The position numbers and the translations under genes were made by a program. A stretch of DNA of 64,000 bases from Streptomyces sp. NRRL F-6492 (GTDB lineage Bacteria; Actinomycetota; Actinomycetes; Streptomycetales; Streptomycetaceae). The notes beneath the pieces were generated by a model that was not told the origin of the DNA, did no database searches, and was given only the letters and a program-made list of their open reading frames with translations. Where the stretch lies: the NCBI RefSeq assembly GCF_001280125.1, contig NZ_LGEG01000277.1:1-64000 (forward strand), read 5' to 3'. Below are positions 54,054 to 62,402 of this stretch, one piece after another; position 1 is the stretch's first letter; every line of letters begins with the position of its first letter.

Positions 54054-54565
54054 CAGCTGTCACCCCCCTTGGCGGCGAGCAGCCCGGGGGACGCGACCGG
54101 GTTCGTGATCGCGGTCAGCGGGCCCGAACCGGTCAAGGTCACCTTGACGGTGTCGACCTCGGCGGCGTCGCCGCCGTCCGGCTCCCACTGGACCACGGCC
54201 CGCCCCTCGTAGGCGTCCGGGAGACCGGTCCGGTCGAACCAACGCACCTTCACGTAGCTGCCGGGCCCGAAGGACATCGACGCCGCGCGCAGGGCCTCTT
54301 GGGAGCTGCTGAACTTCCGCGTGACCGGGTTCGCGCGGTGGGCGAGGGTGGTCTCGACGCTCCACTTGAGCATGGTCACCACCTGCTCGGGATAGCCCTC
54401 GCCGTCGTACAGGTTCAGCTCTTGCACAGTGGGCTCGATCTTCGGCGCGAACTCGCTCACGCCCGGGATCAGGGTCCATGTGGGCGTGTTCGTGCCCATG
54501 TCCAGCTCAAGCCGGTACCGCCGGGCGAGCAGGGTCACGTCGTCGATCGGCGGCGGCGTGCTCAA
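54053..54565 (-). CDS. Major tail protein
   Basis: A 170-residue protein from TTG 54565 with AGGAGG. Seen: RRYRLELDMGTNTPTWTLIP, FAPKIEPTVQELNLYDGEGY and a C-terminal VDTVKVTLTGSGPLTAITNP, the beta-barrel pattern of siphovirus tube proteins. It polymerises into the tail tube. Confidence 0.87.
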   Translation of the reverse strand: MSTPPPIDDVTLLARRYRLELDMGTNTPTWTLIPGVSEFAPKIEPTVQELNLYDGEGYPEQVVTMLKWSVETTLAHRANPVTRKFSSSQEALRAASMSFGPGSYVKVRWFDRTGLPDAYEGRAVVQWEPDGGDAAEVDTVKVTLTGSGPLTAITNPVASPGLLAAKGGDS

Positions 54566-54576
54566 TGGCGTTCCTC

Positions 54577-55008
54577 CTATTCGAGGTTGGGGTGCGCCCG
54601 ATGGGCGCGAAGGTGGTAGTTCGCGGTCCGCTCCCACCGGCCCGCCGAGTCCGTCCCGATCGGCGCTGCCGACACGCGGAACACGAGCTGCACCCGCACC
54701 TCGCCCCACACGTGGGGGCCGGACGCGTGCAGCACGTCGTGCACCTGGTCGACGAGCACCTCGGCCTCGCGCGGGTCCGCGCCGGCGCGCACGCGCACCT
54801 GTAGGCCGGTGGTCGTGTCGGTGAGACCGGGCGAGTCGGTGACCGGGTAGGTCGAAAGGCAGATCGCGCGGTCGGGCGCGGGCGGAAGGGCGGCGACGGT
54901 GATCGCGGTCTCGCCCGCGGCGTACACGCCGTCGGGCCGGTAGATGCCGACCCCGGCTGCGGCGAGCAGCCGCGCGGCCCCGTCGGCGAGATCGGTGGAG
55001 TAGCTCAC
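54577..55008 (-). CDS. Tail terminator/minor capsid-like protein
   Basis: A 143-residue protein from GTG 55008, overlapping the upstream stop. ICLSTYPVTDSPGLTDTTTG and VLVDQVHDVLHASGPHVWGE match tail-terminator or minor capsid proteins of actinophages. It caps the tube at the head side. Confidence 0.8.
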   Translation of the reverse strand: MSYSTDLADGAARLLAAAGVGIYRPDGVYAAGETAITVAALPPAPDRAICLSTYPVTDSPGLTDTTTGLQVRVRAGADPREAEVLVDQVHDVLHASGPHVWGEVRVQLVFRVSAAPIGTDSAGRWERTANYHLRAHRAHPNLE

Positions 55009-55358
55009 CGCAGCGCCCGCCGCACCTGCGCCGCGATCAGCGCCTGCACCTCGCCGGACGTCTCGGGCAGCACGGATTCGAGGTACTTCGCCGACCGGCC
55101 CGGGGCGTGCCGAGCGTTCATGTCCTCGTGGACCCGGGCGGCGTACGGCGTGTCGTAGCTGACGGCGGCGGTCATCTGCTGCTCGTCGACCGAGGCGGCG
55201 CCGGACCGTTCGAGGGTTCCCTCGGCGATCGGCACACGCTGCCTACTGGCGGCGAGGACGTGCTCGGCGCCGAGCAGTAGCCCCCGGGCCGCGGCCTCGC
55301 GGATCGCGTCGTTGGCGGCGGCCCCGTTCCAGCGCAGTCGGGCACGGCTCACTCGCAC
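55005..55358 (-). CDS. HK97 gp10-like head-tail protein
   Basis: A 117-residue protein with AAARGLLLGAEHVLAASRQR, VPIAEGTLERSGAASVDEQQ and YAARVHEDMNARHAPGRSAK; the VPxxxGxL-S and Y-HE motifs are those of gp10-like neck proteins. It overlaps its neighbours on both sides. Confidence 0.85.
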   Translation of the reverse strand: MRVSRARLRWNGAAANDAIREAAARGLLLGAEHVLAASRQRVPIAEGTLERSGAASVDEQQMTAAVSYDTPYAARVHEDMNARHAPGRSAKYLESVLPETSGEVQALIAAQVRRALR

Positions 55359-55669
55359 ATCACCTCCGAGCAGGCGGGCACTGGGAGACCGGGCGCGGTG
55401 TGGCGGGCTACCGAGAGCGCGGTCGTCACCCGCCCGTCGGGCAGGGTGATGCGCGAGCCGACCGGACAGGCGAGGTCGGGGGCGGCGATGATCTGCGCGC
55501 TGCTGGTGACCTCCCTTCCGTCTGGGGCGCGCACCATGCGGACCGAGGCGGCGACGAGCGCCGGCACCTCGGGGACGGGGGCGCCGTAGACGGGCCCGTA
55601 CGCGCCGTCGCCCTCGTACGCCTCGACGGTGATCCGGTGCCGCAGCAGGAACTCGGGCAGGCTCACCAT
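55349..55669 (-). CDS. Head-tail stopper-like protein
   Basis: A 106-residue protein from ATG 55669 with the pattern FLLRHRITVEAYEGDGAYGP and SQIIAAPDLACPVGSRITLP-type sequence (AQIIAAPDLACPVGSRITLP), typical of short beta-barrel head-closure proteins. It overlaps the connector gene upstream and the gp10-like gene downstream. Confidence 0.78.
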   Translation of the reverse strand: MVSLPEFLLRHRITVEAYEGDGAYGPVYGAPVPEVPALVAASVRMVRAPDGREVTSSAQIIAAPDLACPVGSRITLPDGRVTTALSVARHTAPGLPVPACSEVMCE

Positions 55670-56061
55670 GCGAACACCCGCCCCGGTTCGAGTCCGGCTC
55701 GGCGCAGGGCTCGCCGGGCGCGCGGGGCGAGCTCGACCCCGGACGCGCCCGCGGCCGAGGTCTTGCGGTCGGACAGGCTCACGGGGCCGATGGAGACCGA
55801 GCCCCATCGGTCCGCCGCGCCGCTGCCGTCGTCGCCGGTGGCGAGCCACCATTCGACCTGCGCGCAGGTCGCGGCCGACAGGGCGGCGGCGATGTCGGGT
55901 TCGGTCGGGTCGCCGTCCTCGTCGACCCGGTAGACGGCGGTCAGCAGCGCCGAGTCGATGTCCTCACCCGCCCTCGCGATCAGCCGCTCGGCGTCGGCCG
56001 GGGCCGGCGTGCCGAGCCACGCGGCGAGGGCCTCGGGGGTCGCGTACGGCTGTCGGGCCAA
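55663..56061 (-). CDS. Head-tail connector (gp6-like)
   Basis: A 132-residue protein from TTG 56061: YATPEALAAWLGTPAPADAE and IDSALLTAVYRVDEDGDPTE, then a helical SAATCAQVEWWLATGDDGSG. This is the helical adaptor that binds below the portal. Confidence 0.82.
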   Translation of the reverse strand: MARQPYATPEALAAWLGTPAPADAERLIARAGEDIDSALLTAVYRVDEDGDPTEPDIAAALSAATCAQVEWWLATGDDGSGAADRWGSVSIGPVSLSDRKTSAAGASGVELAPRARRALRRAGLEPGRVFAW

Positions 56062-56064
56062 CGC

Positions 56065-56280
56065 TCACCCCCTCGTCTTGCGGGCAGCAGAACGCCCCGC
56101 CGGCTTGTCGTCGTCCGGCGGGGCGTTCGTCTCGTCGACCGGGTCGACGATGTAGCCGTGTCTGCGCAGGTAGAGCAGCAGTCCCTCGCTCGGGCCGGTC
56201 GCGGTGCCGCGGCCGTCGGTGAGGGTGAGATCGGCGATCTGCTCGTCGCCGTCGTGCGGCGCGGTGATCTCGTACCGCAT
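56065..56280 (-). CDS. Small protein after major capsid
   Basis: A 71-residue protein from ATG 56280, overlapping the capsid stop. It contains a short beta/helix unit (LLLYLRRHGYIVDPVDET) and a basic tail. Small genes here often encode Rho-like or decoration proteins; the role is unknown. Confidence 0.7.
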   Translation of the reverse strand: MRYEITAPHDGDEQIADLTLTDGRGTATGPSEGLLLYLRRHGYIVDPVDETNAPPDDDKPAGRSAARKTRG

Positions 56281-57290
56281 CACTGGACCTTGATGTTCCG
56301 GAGAACCGCCGCGGCCTTGGTCGCCTTGAGAGCAACGGCCACGGGCCCGAGCTCGACCTCGCCGACCTTGACGGCGCCCGCGGTGGTGAAGTCGGGCAGC
56401 CACTGCCGCACGAGCTGCCCGCCGAGGGTCGAGACACCGTGGAACCCATCGACCCCGAGGCGGACCGCGTACAGGTCCGAGAGACCGGTGATGTTGCCGC
56501 CTGCTCCGGCGCCGTCGACGTCGCGGGTCTCAATCGGGATCACCGGGTTGGTGCTGCCGGCCTTGTCGCCGAGGTCCACCAGGGCGACGCCGTTGTACGT
56601 CTCGACGCGCTGCCCGAACGAGTTCTCGCTGCGGGAGAAGTAGCCGGCCCGACGGGCGAGCGACCGCACCCGGGCGATGGTCTTCTTGTTCCCGAAGATC
56701 GCCGAGGGGGCACCGTCGAGCAGGGCGAGGAACTCGTCGAGCACGTCGATCGCGTCGTTTGCCCTGCCCGCGCTCTCCCCGATCGCCGAGCCGGTCCAGT
56801 CGAGGGAGGCGCCCGCGCCCATCTCGGTCGTGCTGCCCGCGAGGGCCTTGTCGAGTCCGTCGAAACCGGCCTCGGCCCCCGGGGTCGTGATGCGCTTGCC
56901 GTTGATGACCTGATCGGAAAAGAACGCGTTCGCGCTCTTGATCGTCTGGCCCATCTGGAACGTGACTTCATTGGTCGCCGCCGAACCGAGGTTCGCGAGC
57001 ACACGGTCGATCTCGAACGCCCCGCCGAGCGGGGACAGATCGACGGTGAACCGCTTCCGGGCCGCCTGCGCCTTGGGGTACTCGGTGCCCAGCGGTCGGA
57101 ACTGTGCCGGGCGCTCGGTGATCAGGCGGGTGTATCCGTACGTCAGCGTCGCGCCCCCGCCCGCGGGCGACACGACATCGTCGAAGGGCAGATTGTCGAG
57201 CAGCCACGAGGACTTGCGGAACTCGTCGATCACGGTCAGGTCGATGTCGTCCTGCGTGTTCAGCTTGGCGTCGGCAAGGGTGATCGCCAT
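56280..57290 (-). CDS. Major capsid protein
   Basis: A 336-residue HK97-fold capsid protein: FRKSSWLLDNLPFDDVVSPA, LTYGYTRLITERPAQFRPLG, FSDQVINGKRITTPGAEAGF, and RVETYNGVALVDLGDKAGST, with a C-terminal beta-hinge region. No N-terminal delta domain is visible; a separate scaffold gene follows upstream. It forms the icosahedral shell. Confidence 0.93.
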   Translation of the reverse strand: MAITLADAKLNTQDDIDLTVIDEFRKSSWLLDNLPFDDVVSPAGGGATLTYGYTRLITERPAQFRPLGTEYPKAQAARKRFTVDLSPLGGAFEIDRVLANLGSAATNEVTFQMGQTIKSANAFFSDQVINGKRITTPGAEAGFDGLDKALAGSTTEMGAGASLDWTGSAIGESAGRANDAIDVLDEFLALLDGAPSAIFGNKKTIARVRSLARRAGYFSRSENSFGQRVETYNGVALVDLGDKAGSTNPVIPIETRDVDGAGAGGNITGLSDLYAVRLGVDGFHGVSTLGGQLVRQWLPDFTTAGAVKVGEVELGPVAVALKATKAAAVLRNIKVQ

Positions 57291-57313
57291 AGGCGGTGTC
57301 TCCTGTCTGTGGG

Positions 57314-57922
57314 TCAGCCGCCGAGGCGGGCGGCGATGGCGTCGTGCAGGGAGGCGGGCCGGCGCTCGCCCTGCGGGGCGCCGTTGAACTCGGCGCCCCC
57401 ACGGCCCGGCGCGGCGGGCGCAGTGCGGTAGAGGTCCGGGTCGCCGTCGACCGCGGCCTTGATCGCCGCGGTGAGTTGCTCGCCGAACTTGGCGTCGGTC
57501 GGGTCGAGGTCGCCGAGCGCGGCGAGGAAACTGCGGCTGTTCAGCAGCCGGTCGGCGCGGGCGCCCTCGGCGCCGGCCGCCTTGTACGCGGCGAGCTCGA
57601 CGCGAGCCGCGCGCAGCTCGCTCGCGGCGTCGACGAGCTGCTTGTCGCGGTCGGCGACCGCGGCGGCGAGCTTGGTCGGGTCCTGCTCGCCGTCGACGGC
57701 GTCGGGGTTGAGCGCCTTGTTCACCGCGTCGAGGGCGGCGCGCAGTTCGGCGCGCTCGGCCTCGGCCTGATCGGCTCGGGCGGTCACGGTGGCGAGCTGC
57801 TCGGCCGCGGCCTGGTCGTCACCCGTCGGCGTGGTCGGGGCGGGGTTGGGGTCGGCCGCCGGGGCGCCGGCCGGCGGGGTGTTCGGGCCTGTCGGAGTGG
57901 TCTCGGACGTCGGCTCGGGCAT
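57314..57922 (-). CDS. Scaffold protein
   Basis: A 202-residue protein with a Pro/Thr-rich start, a long coiled coil (LATVTARADQAEAERAELRA through AAYKAAGAEG) and a helix-rich C-terminus (SFLAALGDLDPTDAKFGEQL). Its position directly before the capsid gene and its composition are typical of capsid scaffolds. Confidence 0.87.
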   Translation of the reverse strand: MPEPTSETTPTGPNTPPAGAPAADPNPAPTTPTGDDQAAAEQLATVTARADQAEAERAELRAALDAVNKALNPDAVDGEQDPTKLAAAVADRDKQLVDAASELRAARVELAAYKAAGAEGARADRLLNSRSFLAALGDLDPTDAKFGEQLTAAIKAAVDGDPDLYRTAPAAPGRGGAEFNGAPQGERRPASLHDAIAARLGG

Positions 57923-57963
57923 GGTGGTTCGGACCTCCGGGGCGTGGTGCGGGAATGAGAAAA

Positions 57964-57986
57964 GGGGCCGCCGGATCGGCGGCCCC
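57964..57986 (-). terminator. 9-bp hairpin before scaffold gene
   Basis: A perfect 9-bp stem (57964-57972 with 57978-57986) lies between the Rmf-like and scaffold genes. It may reduce read-through from upstream so that capsid genes are driven by their own promoter, or protect the message. Confidence 0.6.
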
Positions 57987-58000
57987 CTCGATGTGGGCGG

Positions 58001-58165
58001 TTATTGCTCGGGCTGTGGTCGCTGCTCGGCGGCGACGTAGCCGCGGACCCATGCGGCCCGCAGCAGGGCGTCGCCGCGGTGCGGGCAGTCGGTTGCCGGA
58101 CGTCCGGCGACCGCGGCGGCGTATCCGGCCTCGCGGGCGCGCACGGCGTCCTCACGGAACCCCAA
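58001..58165 (-). CDS. Rmf/CrpP-family small protein
   Basis: A 54-residue protein from TTG 58165 with AGGGGG upstream: AREAGYAAAVAGRPATDCPH and ALLRAAWVRGYVAAEQ. This is the short helix-helix fold of ribosome modulation factor/CrpP proteins, with the characteristic G..A...G...CP pattern and W.RGY. In Streptomyces phages such small proteins are common between head genes; binding to host ribosomes is only an inference. Confidence 0.8.
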   Translation of the reverse strand: MGFREDAVRAREAGYAAAVAGRPATDCPHRGDALLRAAWVRGYVAAEQRPQPEQ

Positions 58166-58176
58166 GCGATCACCCC

Positions 58177-60432
58177 CTAGAACCGGCGTCGCTGGTCCTC
58201 ACGTGATGCGCGGGCGGTCTCGCCTGCCTGCGTCCGGACCCCGGTCACCTGCTCGGTGAACTCCGTCAGGGTCACCCGGGGCGAGACCTCTTCCCAAAAG
58301 CGGATCAGGTCTTCCGATGCCCTCGCGTAGGCGACGTGGGCGGGGCCGCTGAACAGGGAGAAGGGATCGACGCCGGCGGACCGGGCGCGGCGGTTGAGCA
58401 TGTTGCCGCGGGTGTAGTCCTCGGCGGCGAGCACCTGTAGATAGACGTGCTCGCGGTACATCTCGCGTATCTCCTCGCGGCTGTACGCCTCGCGTGCCTC
58501 GCGGTCGGCGAGGTCGCGCTCGTACGCCCATCGCTCGGCCGCGGACATGTGCTCGGTCCCGTCCGGCCCCCGTTCGAGGTCGCGTCCGTAGGCGCCCCAC
58601 TCGTCCGGGTCCGCAGGCTGCGGGTCGTCGAGGTGCACGGGCTGCATGGCCGCGTCGAGGGCCTCGCGGGCGGCGAGGGTGTCCGCGACGGTCGCGCCCG
58701 CCGGGACCGCGGGCGGGGTGGCGGGGTATCGGCGGTCGATCTCTGCGGCGATCCGCGCGGCGTCATCGGGGGAGGCGTACCGCACCCCCCACACGAGGAC
58801 GTCGTCGCCGAGCGCGGAGAGATCGGCGGCGAGCCGTCCGGCCGGGAAGAGATCGGCGAGCAGGCGCCGCCGGTGGACCTCGGCGCCGATCGCCGCCCGG
58901 TCGCCCTCGACGTGGCGGGCGCGGTCGGCGAGCTGCGCCTCGGACATGCCGACGAGGTCGCGGCGGACACCGGGCATGGCGGCGTCGATGTCGCGCCGGT
59001 CCATCTCGCCCATGATCCGCAGCATGTCCTCGTCGCCGAGGTGGACGGCGATCCGGGCGAGCTCGTCGTCGGAGAACTGCGCGAGGTCGTCGACGAGCCG
59101 GCCCTGCGGCCGGATGCGGGCGAGCAGTTCCTGCTCGTCGCGGCGGTCCGCCTCGGCGGCGATCCGGTCGCGGTCGCGCTCGTCGAGGACCCCCGGGCGC
59201 AGCGCGGCGCCGAGCTCGGTCTCGGTCATCTCCGGCAGGGTCCGCTCGTCGCCCGACCGGACCCGCGCCGCCTGCACGGCGTCGGCCGGGGGCGGCGGTG
59301 CGGTCGAAGGGAGGTTGCCCGCGCCCGGCTGCTCGCGCTCGCGGCGGCGGATGAGCTCGGGGTGCGCGGCGAGGTGGTCGCGCATCCGCCCCTGCCACTG
59401 ACGCACCCGGGCCTCGGCCGCCGTCTTGGCCTCGGGCGTGAGCGCGGCGGCGCTCCGGTTCTTCCACTTGCGGATGCCGCGCTCGATCGCCCGCTGCTTC
59501 TGTGTCGCCTCGTACCCGTCGGGATCCTCGGACGCCTCGACCGGAACCCGGGTCACGCCCGGAAGGAACGCGGCGACGGAGTGCCGGCAGTTGGGGTGTT
59601 GCAGCCCTCGGCGGCGTGCCTCGTCGAGGCTTCCGGCGACGTGCACCTGCACGGTGCGCCCGTCCTCGACGGCGTGCTCGACCTCGATCGTCCGGGCGCC
59701 GTCGGGCCCGTCGAGCGTGAGCACGCGGCCCTCAAACGGGTCGCACAGCGGGCAGTCGTGGGGCGCGTTGCTGACGATCACGAGGTCGACGCCCGCCGCT
59801 CGCAGGCGGTCGCCGTGCGCCTCGACCGCGGCACGGGCCACGCTGGTGCGCACGGCCATCTCGGCGTACGAGGTCATCTGCCAGGACCGACCCGACCGGT
59901 CGACGAACGAGCGCAGCCCGCGGTCGGCCGCGCGGTCCATCGCCCGCTGTGTGGCCTGCCTGCGGGTGTCGATGCCGAGCAGCGGGGTCGCGGACACCTC
60001 GGCGATCACGCGTCGGTAGGCGTCCTCGACCCCCCGGAGAATCCCGCGGTGGGTCTGCGTGACGAGCTCGACGGTTTCCTGCGCGAGCCGGTCGACCGCC
60101 CGCGCGTTCGGGGTGCTCTCGGCGATCCGGCGGGCGTCGACGTCGGCCAGGGCGCCGAGCTCGGCGAGCCCGGACCGGGCGCCCACGTTGTACGCCTCGG
60201 CGACGACGCCGAACACCTCAAGCTGCATGGCGTCCGACAGAGCGGTGACGACGCCCTGCGCCGCGCGCCGCAAGGGCTGCACGTCGCGGAGCTTGGCCGT
60301 CGCCCACCCGGGCGCCTCGTAGCCTGCGGCGAGCTGCCGGGCGACGATGCCGAGCAGCCGCTGCTCGGCATCGGCGTACAAGTCGCGGACACCGGCCGAG
60401 AGATCCTCGACCATCCCGGGGTGAATCGGCAC
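58177..60432 (-). CDS. Minor capsid/head morphogenesis protein
   Basis: A 751-residue protein. The first 310 residues match the phage minor capsid 2 group: LRRAAQGVVTALSDAMQLEV, YRRVIAEVSATPLLGIDTRR, FVDRSGRSWQMTSYAEMAVR, and the Cys/His cluster NAPHDCPLCDPFEG with LQHPNCRHSVAAFLPG. A long C-terminal extension (450 residues) contains repeated D-R-rich helices (RIAAEADRRDEQELLARIRP). It probably sits inside the head and helps assembly or DNA delivery. Confidence 0.88.
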   Translation of the reverse strand: MPIHPGMVEDLSAGVRDLYADAEQRLLGIVARQLAAGYEAPGWATAKLRDVQPLRRAAQGVVTALSDAMQLEVFGVVAEAYNVGARSGLAELGALADVDARRIAESTPNARAVDRLAQETVELVTQTHRGILRGVEDAYRRVIAEVSATPLLGIDTRRQATQRAMDRAADRGLRSFVDRSGRSWQMTSYAEMAVRTSVARAAVEAHGDRLRAAGVDLVIVSNAPHDCPLCDPFEGRVLTLDGPDGARTIEVEHAVEDGRTVQVHVAGSLDEARRRGLQHPNCRHSVAAFLPGVTRVPVEASEDPDGYEATQKQRAIERGIRKWKNRSAAALTPEAKTAAEARVRQWQGRMRDHLAAHPELIRRREREQPGAGNLPSTAPPPPADAVQAARVRSGDERTLPEMTETELGAALRPGVLDERDRDRIAAEADRRDEQELLARIRPQGRLVDDLAQFSDDELARIAVHLGDEDMLRIMGEMDRRDIDAAMPGVRRDLVGMSEAQLADRARHVEGDRAAIGAEVHRRRLLADLFPAGRLAADLSALGDDVLVWGVRYASPDDAARIAAEIDRRYPATPPAVPAGATVADTLAAREALDAAMQPVHLDDPQPADPDEWGAYGRDLERGPDGTEHMSAAERWAYERDLADREAREAYSREEIREMYREHVYLQVLAAEDYTRGNMLNRRARSAGVDPFSLFSGPAHVAYARASEDLIRFWEEVSPRVTLTEFTEQVTGVRTQAGETARASREDQRRRF

Positions 60433-60450
60433 GGCGCCCCCTCGATCCCG

Positions 60451-61935
60451 TCAGAGCAGGGCGCCCGCCTGCATGGGGTCGGGCACGGCCTGCCCGGTCT
60501 CGGCGAGGATGCGGTCGGTTTCCTCCCGCACCGCGGTCTCGTCCCAGTCCGGATGCAGGATGCGCACGCGGGTCTCGACGCTGATCGCCTGCGCCTGCAC
60601 GAGCAGGGCGAGGGTCTGCGCGGTCGCCTGCGGGTCCTCGCTGACCGAGTCCCCGAACACGACGCGCGGGCGCTCGACCACAAGGGACGGGGTGAACAGG
60701 CGCCGGTCGAGCAGCAGCATCACGTGCAGCATGTGCGCGAGGGGCGCCTGCCAGTACCGCGCTTTCTTGTCGCGGGTGATCATCGACCGGCGTTCGCGGG
60801 CCTTGACCTCGGTCGCGGTCGCGGCGACCTGATCGCCGATCCCGAAGGACTGCGCGGAGTAGCCGGCGGAGCGCACGGCCTGCTGCACGATCGCGTCGGC
60901 GCTGCTCTGGTGCTCGGCGACCCTGATCGCGAACTGCGACAAGGTGATACCGGCACCGCCGCTCTCGGTCGGTGGAATCGCGAGGGCCTGCCAGACCTCG
61001 CGGTCCTCGTCCCAGGATGCGCCGCGGCCGGGGCCGTGGTCGCGCAGGTAGGCGTCAGGCACGATCAGGCGGGCGCGGGCGAGCCTGATATCGCGCAGCC
61101 ACGATGTCCACACCGAATCGAGCGCGTCCATCAAGTCATGCAGCGGGGCGGCGTAGTCGGACCGGCCGAACGGAGCACCCCGGTACTTCCGGTGGGGCCG
61201 GATGTTCGGCACGTATGCGGCGGTGAGCTCGTCGATCCCGGTCGCGATGCCGTCGCCGTCGCCGTCCGGGTCGAGGGAGTCCACCAGGGCGGCGACGTCG
61301 GGGTGCTCGGCCAGGGGCACGCGGACGCCGAGGCGGTCCGGGGTCCCCTGGTAGAGCCCGTGTCGGATGAATCCCGGCTCGTGTCGTTCGAGGTGGCGCC
61401 ACACGGTGGCGGTGTCCGAGCCGGACAGCTCCCGCCAGAACGTGACCCCGGTCAGCACGCCCCATCGGAAGTCCGGCACGGCCGAGTCGGCGTGCACGGT
61501 GGTGAGGAGCGGGCGGGCCGCAAGGCTGCTGTCCCACGTGGCGCGCAGGAAGACCCCGCCGAGGGCCGCCCCGATCTCGGCCGCTTCGAGCAGCGAGTTC
61601 GCCACGCCGCCGGCCTCGACGAGCTCGCCGAGCCGGTCCTGCGTGGCCCGGTCCTCGACCGTGAGCACGGGGGGCTCGGAGAAAAGCAAGTCCGCCGAGG
61701 TCGAGGCGAGGTCACCCGCGAGCGGGATGTGCATTCGGTTGTCGGGCCGCCCCGGTGTCGGGTTGGCGCGCGCCCACAGCCGGCGCCGCCCGTCCTGTCG
61801 TCGCCCGTGGTCGCGGTAGACGGCGGCGAGCCGCTTGCGGTCGCCGGAGTACCAAGCGTCGTCGACCGCCATATCGCGCAGCAGACCGGCGAGCTGCGGT
61901 GGCGGCCACGGCACGTTTCCGTCAGGCAGGGGCAC
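60451..61935 (-). CDS. Portal protein
   Basis: A 494-residue SPP1 gp6-type portal from GTG 61935: LADLLFSEPPVLTVEDRATQ-like start (STSADLLFSEPPVLTVEDRA), VFLRATWDSSLAARPLLTTV, RSDYAAPLHDLMDALDSVWT, and TEVKARERRSMITRDKKARY. It forms the dodecameric DNA channel at the head vertex. Its start overlaps the HNH gene by 14 bases. Confidence 0.93.
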   Translation of the reverse strand: MPLPDGNVPWPPPQLAGLLRDMAVDDAWYSGDRKRLAAVYRDHGRRQDGRRRLWARANPTPGRPDNRMHIPLAGDLASTSADLLFSEPPVLTVEDRATQDRLGELVEAGGVANSLLEAAEIGAALGGVFLRATWDSSLAARPLLTTVHADSAVPDFRWGVLTGVTFWRELSGSDTATVWRHLERHEPGFIRHGLYQGTPDRLGVRVPLAEHPDVAALVDSLDPDGDGDGIATGIDELTAAYVPNIRPHRKYRGAPFGRSDYAAPLHDLMDALDSVWTSWLRDIRLARARLIVPDAYLRDHGPGRGASWDEDREVWQALAIPPTESGGAGITLSQFAIRVAEHQSSADAIVQQAVRSAGYSAQSFGIGDQVAATATEVKARERRSMITRDKKARYWQAPLAHMLHVMLLLDRRLFTPSLVVERPRVVFGDSVSEDPQATAQTLALLVQAQAISVETRVRILHPDWDETAVREETDRILAETGQAVPDPMQAGALL

Positions 61936-62344
61936 AGCTCACCCCCCGCCGTCTGCTCTGCGCCCGCCGGCATGTCCGGCAGCGTCGGTTTCCGCCCGGG
62001 GCGACGTAGGTGTTCGAGGTGGTGAACGGGTGCCCGTGGACGCAATGGGTCTGTCGGGCCCGGCGGGCGGCGATGCCGACACCGCGCAGTACGTTCGTTT
62101 GCTGCGTGACCGGTTCGAGGTGGCCCGGGTTCACGCACCCGCGGTTGCGGCACAGGTGGTCGATCACGAGGCCGGCGGGGATCGGGCCGCGCAGGGTCTC
62201 GTACGCGACCCGGTGCGCGAGCCGGACGCGCCCGCTGATCTTGAACTGCGCGTATCCGTTGGTCTGCCGGTGGCCGGTCCACTGCCAGCAGCCGCCCTCG
62301 GCGTCGTCGATCTTCGCGAGGAATCGGTCGGTCCAGTCGCGCAC
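61922..62344 (-). CDS. HNH endonuclease
   Basis: A 140-residue nuclease: YAQFKISGRVRLAHRVAYET, LVIDHLCRNRGCVNPGHLEP with the HNH His/Asn/His, then two Cys pairs (HCVHGHPF; RRCRTCRRAQ) for zinc. It lies between large terminase and portal genes. In HK97-like phages, an HNH protein beside terminase is needed for cos cleavage, so a packaging role is more likely than a homing endonuclease. Confidence 0.88.
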   Translation of the reverse strand: MRDWTDRFLAKIDDAEGGCWQWTGHRQTNGYAQFKISGRVRLAHRVAYETLRGPIPAGLVIDHLCRNRGCVNPGHLEPVTQQTNVLRGVGIAARRARQTHCVHGHPFTTSNTYVAPGGNRRCRTCRRAQSRRRGVSCAPA

Positions 62345-62402
62345 AGCGCCCCCCTTGCAGACAAGGCAGAGCCCCGGACGTCGAGGACGGCCGGGGCTGC
62401 GG

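Noticed and set aside
58447..62025. A 1192-codon plus-strand open frame across the portal and minor capsid genes
   Set aside because: It is the mirror of strongly supported phage genes, has no domain, and its composition is that of antisense high-GC sequence.
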